Positions 13,950-15,568 of a stretch of 15,568 nt of DNA are shown here, one piece after another. The first letter of the stretch is position 1. Each line of letters opens with the position of its first letter. Source of the stretch: Dysgonamonadaceae bacterium (lineage in GTDB: Bacteria > Bacteroidota > Bacteroidia > Bacteroidales > Azobacteroidaceae); contig JAIRKG010000053.1 of NCBI GenBank assembly GCA_031260235.1, forward strand, positions 1 through 15,568. Direction: 5' to 3'. The notes below the pieces were generated by a model. It worked only from the letters and a program-made list of their open reading frames with translations, was not told where the DNA came from and did not search any database. The translations under genes and the position numbers were made by a program.

Positions 13950-14018
13950 ATGGGTAAAGGGGATCGAAAAACTCGTAAAGGAAAAAGATTCATTGGCTCT
14001 CGAAGAAAGAGAACCAAA
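13950..14018 (+). CDS. Ribosomal protein bTHX-like segment, joined in frame to peptidase remnant
   Basis: From ATG 13950 the frame reads MGKGDRKTRKGKRFIGS followed by RRKRTK. Known bTHX (Thx) proteins are 25-40 residue, highly basic 30S components that begin MGKGD(R/K)(R/K)(T/S)R(R/K)GK and then G(T/S)YG; the first 17 residues fit very well. The usual YG after GS is missing, and no stop follows: the frame continues into the peptidase-like sequence to 14504. So either a true bTHX gene lost its 3' end at a recombination junction, or the match is a small coincidental overlap with another frame. An in-frame upstream ATG (13902) is inside the ATPase remnant and is unlikely to be the start. No ribosome site is obvious. 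Confidence 0.45.
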
Positions 14019-15054
14019 CTTAACTGTTATGGAATAGCAAAACCAATACTAAAAAAAGAAATAGATTATAAACATGAAACTAAATCTGCAATAGAAAATG
14101 ACATCGCTAAATTTGCAGATATATATGATTTTGAAGATACTCCGAATGAAAAACAATATAAATATTTGTATCTGTTTGGTAGAGAAAATCTCGACATCCA
14201 TTTTAAAAGGAAATCTATTTCACATAGTTATTTTTTGTTTTCCAATGATTTTAGCCATAATGCAAAAGCAAGAACAAAAAATAATGAAAACACTATTCTT
14301 ATAAATATGGGATTGATAAACCATTGCATAGTGAAATATTTACAGAACGATGATCTTAATGATTTTATCAAATCGAAATACCCCGACTTAGCAGAAAAGT
14401 ATAATACTACTATTAGTAACTTAGCCTTTCAAGTAAGCACACAGTTTACTTATTACCACGAAAGCTCATCTATTTCAATATTCAAAAAAACAAACAGAAA
14501 ATGAACTTCAAGAAAGAAGTGGTGATGTAGATTTTGATATTATAAGGCATAAGTTAGAAATTAATGCCGATACCTATGCTTCCATTAGCATTGCAACTCA
14601 TATACATCAATATATACTTAATACTTTTTCCGATAATATCAATCAAGATAGTGTGGTGAGAACCATAACTATAATTTGTGCCTGTCTTTTAGATTACATT
14701 TTAACTTTTACAGATAAATATGAAATCTATTTTGAAGAAAATTCTCATCCTCATGCTCTTATCCGACTGCTAAATATAATCTTAAATATAACTAACCATT
14801 TTTCTCAAATTCCTCTTTTCAAAGACAAAGGGATAACACTTTCCCCAATCTCCCTTTTTAGAAATATCATTGATTTTCACGAAGAATTAGGAAAAAATAA
14901 GATATTCGATACAGTTTTTTCCAAACATATTCAGGAATACGTCAAAAACCCTAAAAAAATTGCATCTTATTTTTCTAAGATAAAGGATTTAGATGATGAT
15001 GAATATATTGATGCCATGTCAATTTGGAATAAACATGTAGAAACGATAGATTAA
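14019..15054 (+). pseudogene. Zinc metallopeptidase-like gene broken inside its HExxH motif
   Basis: Two frames together encode one protein of about 340 residues. The first (to TGA 14504) reads KQYKYLYLFGRENLDIHFK ... ENTILINMGLI ... FQVSTQFTYYHE. The second, open to TAA 15052-15054, reads AHLFQYSKKQTENELQERS ... HKLEINADTYASISIATHI. The join is exact: CAC GAA (14457-14462), one extra A, then GCT CAT (14464-14469). That is HE-x-AH with one codon reduced to a single base, so a two-base loss, or equivalent, lies within the zinc-binding HExxH. The downstream EINAD (ExxxD-like) would give the third ligand, as in gluzincins. Upstream sequence (KHETKSAIENDI) has no own start codon; the only in-frame ATG is the bTHX-like one. 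The gene is AT-rich and very probably inactive. Substrate unknown. Confidence 0.55.
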
Positions 15055-15055
15055 T

Positions 15056-15324
15056 TTACATCTGCCTGCCATACCTGCTGCGTTTCTTCTTTTTTCCTTT
15101 TATGTGGCAGCGGCATTTCCTCTTTCGGGTGATTCTCCGGTTTCCGGAGCAAGGATTGAGAAAATACCTCTTGTAACATCATCATATAAACTGTAATTGT
15201 TTTCGTGCTTCATTTCCAGCTGAACGTTGGTATAAATATCGGAAAGACGGGTATCTTTGACCGGTTCCTGTATTTGTTCCTGCTTCCCTCCGTACAAATC
15301 ATTGAATACGTTGGTAGAAAGCTA
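15056..15324 (-). pseudogene. Decayed 3' end of a mobilization/relaxase-like gene
   Basis: On the minus strand a frame closed upstream by TAG (15324-15322) reads LSTNVFNDLYGGKQEQIQ, then DIYTNVQLEMKHENNYSLYD, then VTRGIFSILAPETG, and ends at 15100. In a different frame the next bases give a basic tail, KGKKKKRSRYGRQM, with TAA at 15058-15056. A 'VKHENNYSL...GIFSIL.PE' segment followed by a lysine/arginine tail resembles C-termini of Bacteroidales mobilization proteins as I recall them. A nonsense codon plus a frameshift mark it as decayed. It converges on the peptidase pseudogene's stop one base away. Confidence 0.3.
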
Positions 15325-15362
15325 CTTGCCCAGACGTGAGTTGTTCAGGACGGAGCATAAAA

Positions 15363-15394
15363 AAATCCCGTAAAACTTTGATTTTACGGGATTT
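15363..15394. terminator. Strong symmetric hairpin terminator
   Basis: AAATCCCGTAAAA (15363-15375) and TTTTACGGGATTT (15382-15394) form a perfect 13-base stem around the six-base loop CTTTGA. The outer A and T runs provide a U-tract in both directions, and five As plus a further A run precede it. It fits a bidirectional intrinsic terminator. A minus-strand frame ending in its stem (TAA at 15374-15372) suggests it ends a gene entering from the right. Confidence 0.8.
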
Positions 15395-15568
15395 GTCTGC
15401 GTTTGTCCTTCATGTGTCCGAAGGCTTCTGCGGTATGGACGGTACTGCCGATGTGCAATTTTGCCAATTTCCCAACGCCTTGAAAAACACCCTTATTTTG
15501 CACTTAATGCAATAACAATAAGCGATTTACAAACTCAAAAACTATTGCAGTGAATTTTATCCGATTGC
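15395..15568. other. Right edge, no confident gene
   Basis: On the minus strand a frame comes in near 15492 and ends inside the terminator stem; its last residues read HIGSTVHTAEAFGHMKDKRR. Spacing recalls the end of tyrosine recombinases (LGHSSxxTTExYxH) but the diagnostic LGH is not present, so I do not call it. A small palindrome TTGCA-CTTAA-TGCAA lies at 15498-15512. The last 60 bases are AT-rich with nothing recognised. Confidence 0.3.

Noticed and set aside
14484..14491. Run of seven As (then C) as a programmed frameshift site in the peptidase gene
   Set aside because: The reading-phase for a -1 slip on A-AAA-AAC is wrong, and good second-frame coding already begins upstream at GCT CAT 14464, so the break is in the HExxH motif and not at the A run.
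15395..15492. Tyrosine-recombinase C-terminus on the minus strand (HIGSTVHTAEAFGHMKDKRR)
   Set aside because: The spacing is suggestive, but LGH and an upstream R-H-x-Y context are not visible within the window.

Overview
The window looks like a chromosomal segment of a member of the Bacteroidota, probably order Bacteroidales. The best direct evidence is a promoter of the Bacteroidota primary-sigma type (TTTG, 19 bases, TATCTTTG) at 1010-1040 on the minus strand, correctly placed before a gene start. The gene content agrees: a YD-repeat surface protein, a small glycan-synthesis operon, a Fic protein, an NhaC antiporter, a 'MPDYIPQKDSE'-type hypothetical, and a bTHX-like ribosomal protein segment. 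No rRNA, tRNA or CRISPR array was seen.

Layout. 1-969 (minus) is the N-terminal part of a secreted YD-repeat/RHS-like protein that runs off the left edge. 970-1355 is gene-free and holds a REP-like palindromic repeat and other repeat debris. 1356-5751 (minus) is a tightly packed four-gene operon in the order GT2 glycosyltransferase, multi-spanning O-antigen polymerase-like protein, GT4, GT4. It should act on a surface polysaccharide: glycosyltransferases build the repeat unit at the inner membrane and the Wzy-like protein polymerises it. 5849-6871 (minus) is a class II Fic protein. 6872-7349 is regulatory: a hairpin terminator, candidate promoters, and an 18-base direct repeat just before the plus-strand nhaC-like gene (7350-8798).

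8880-10425 is an AT-rich accessory island. A small intact gene and a PD-(D/E)xK nuclease gene form a tight pair. They lie between a broken ORF resembling the start of a restriction-type protein and an orphan C-terminal piece of a DNA methyltransferase. It is followed by a 21-base minisatellite with palindromic cores (10475-10579). A more GC-rich plus-strand run comes next: the hypothetical protein (10625-11278), an SDF-family symporter with unusual substrate-site residues (11292-12464), and a membrane-anchored 2[4Fe-4S] ferredoxin (12505-12795). The ferredoxin gene converges on and overlaps by four bases a small minus-strand membrane protein.

13167-15568 is mostly wreckage from several recombination events: an unassigned minus-strand ORF, a large inverted repeat, the first 41 codons of a DUF4143-type AAA ATPase cut off after its Walker A motif, a bTHX-like segment joined in frame to a zinc metallopeptidase whose HExxH motif is itself broken by a frameshift, the frameshifted 3' end of a probable mobilization gene, and a strong symmetric terminator. 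The most rewarding places are the nuclease pair inside the decayed restriction locus, the bTHX/metallopeptidase junction, and the minisatellite.
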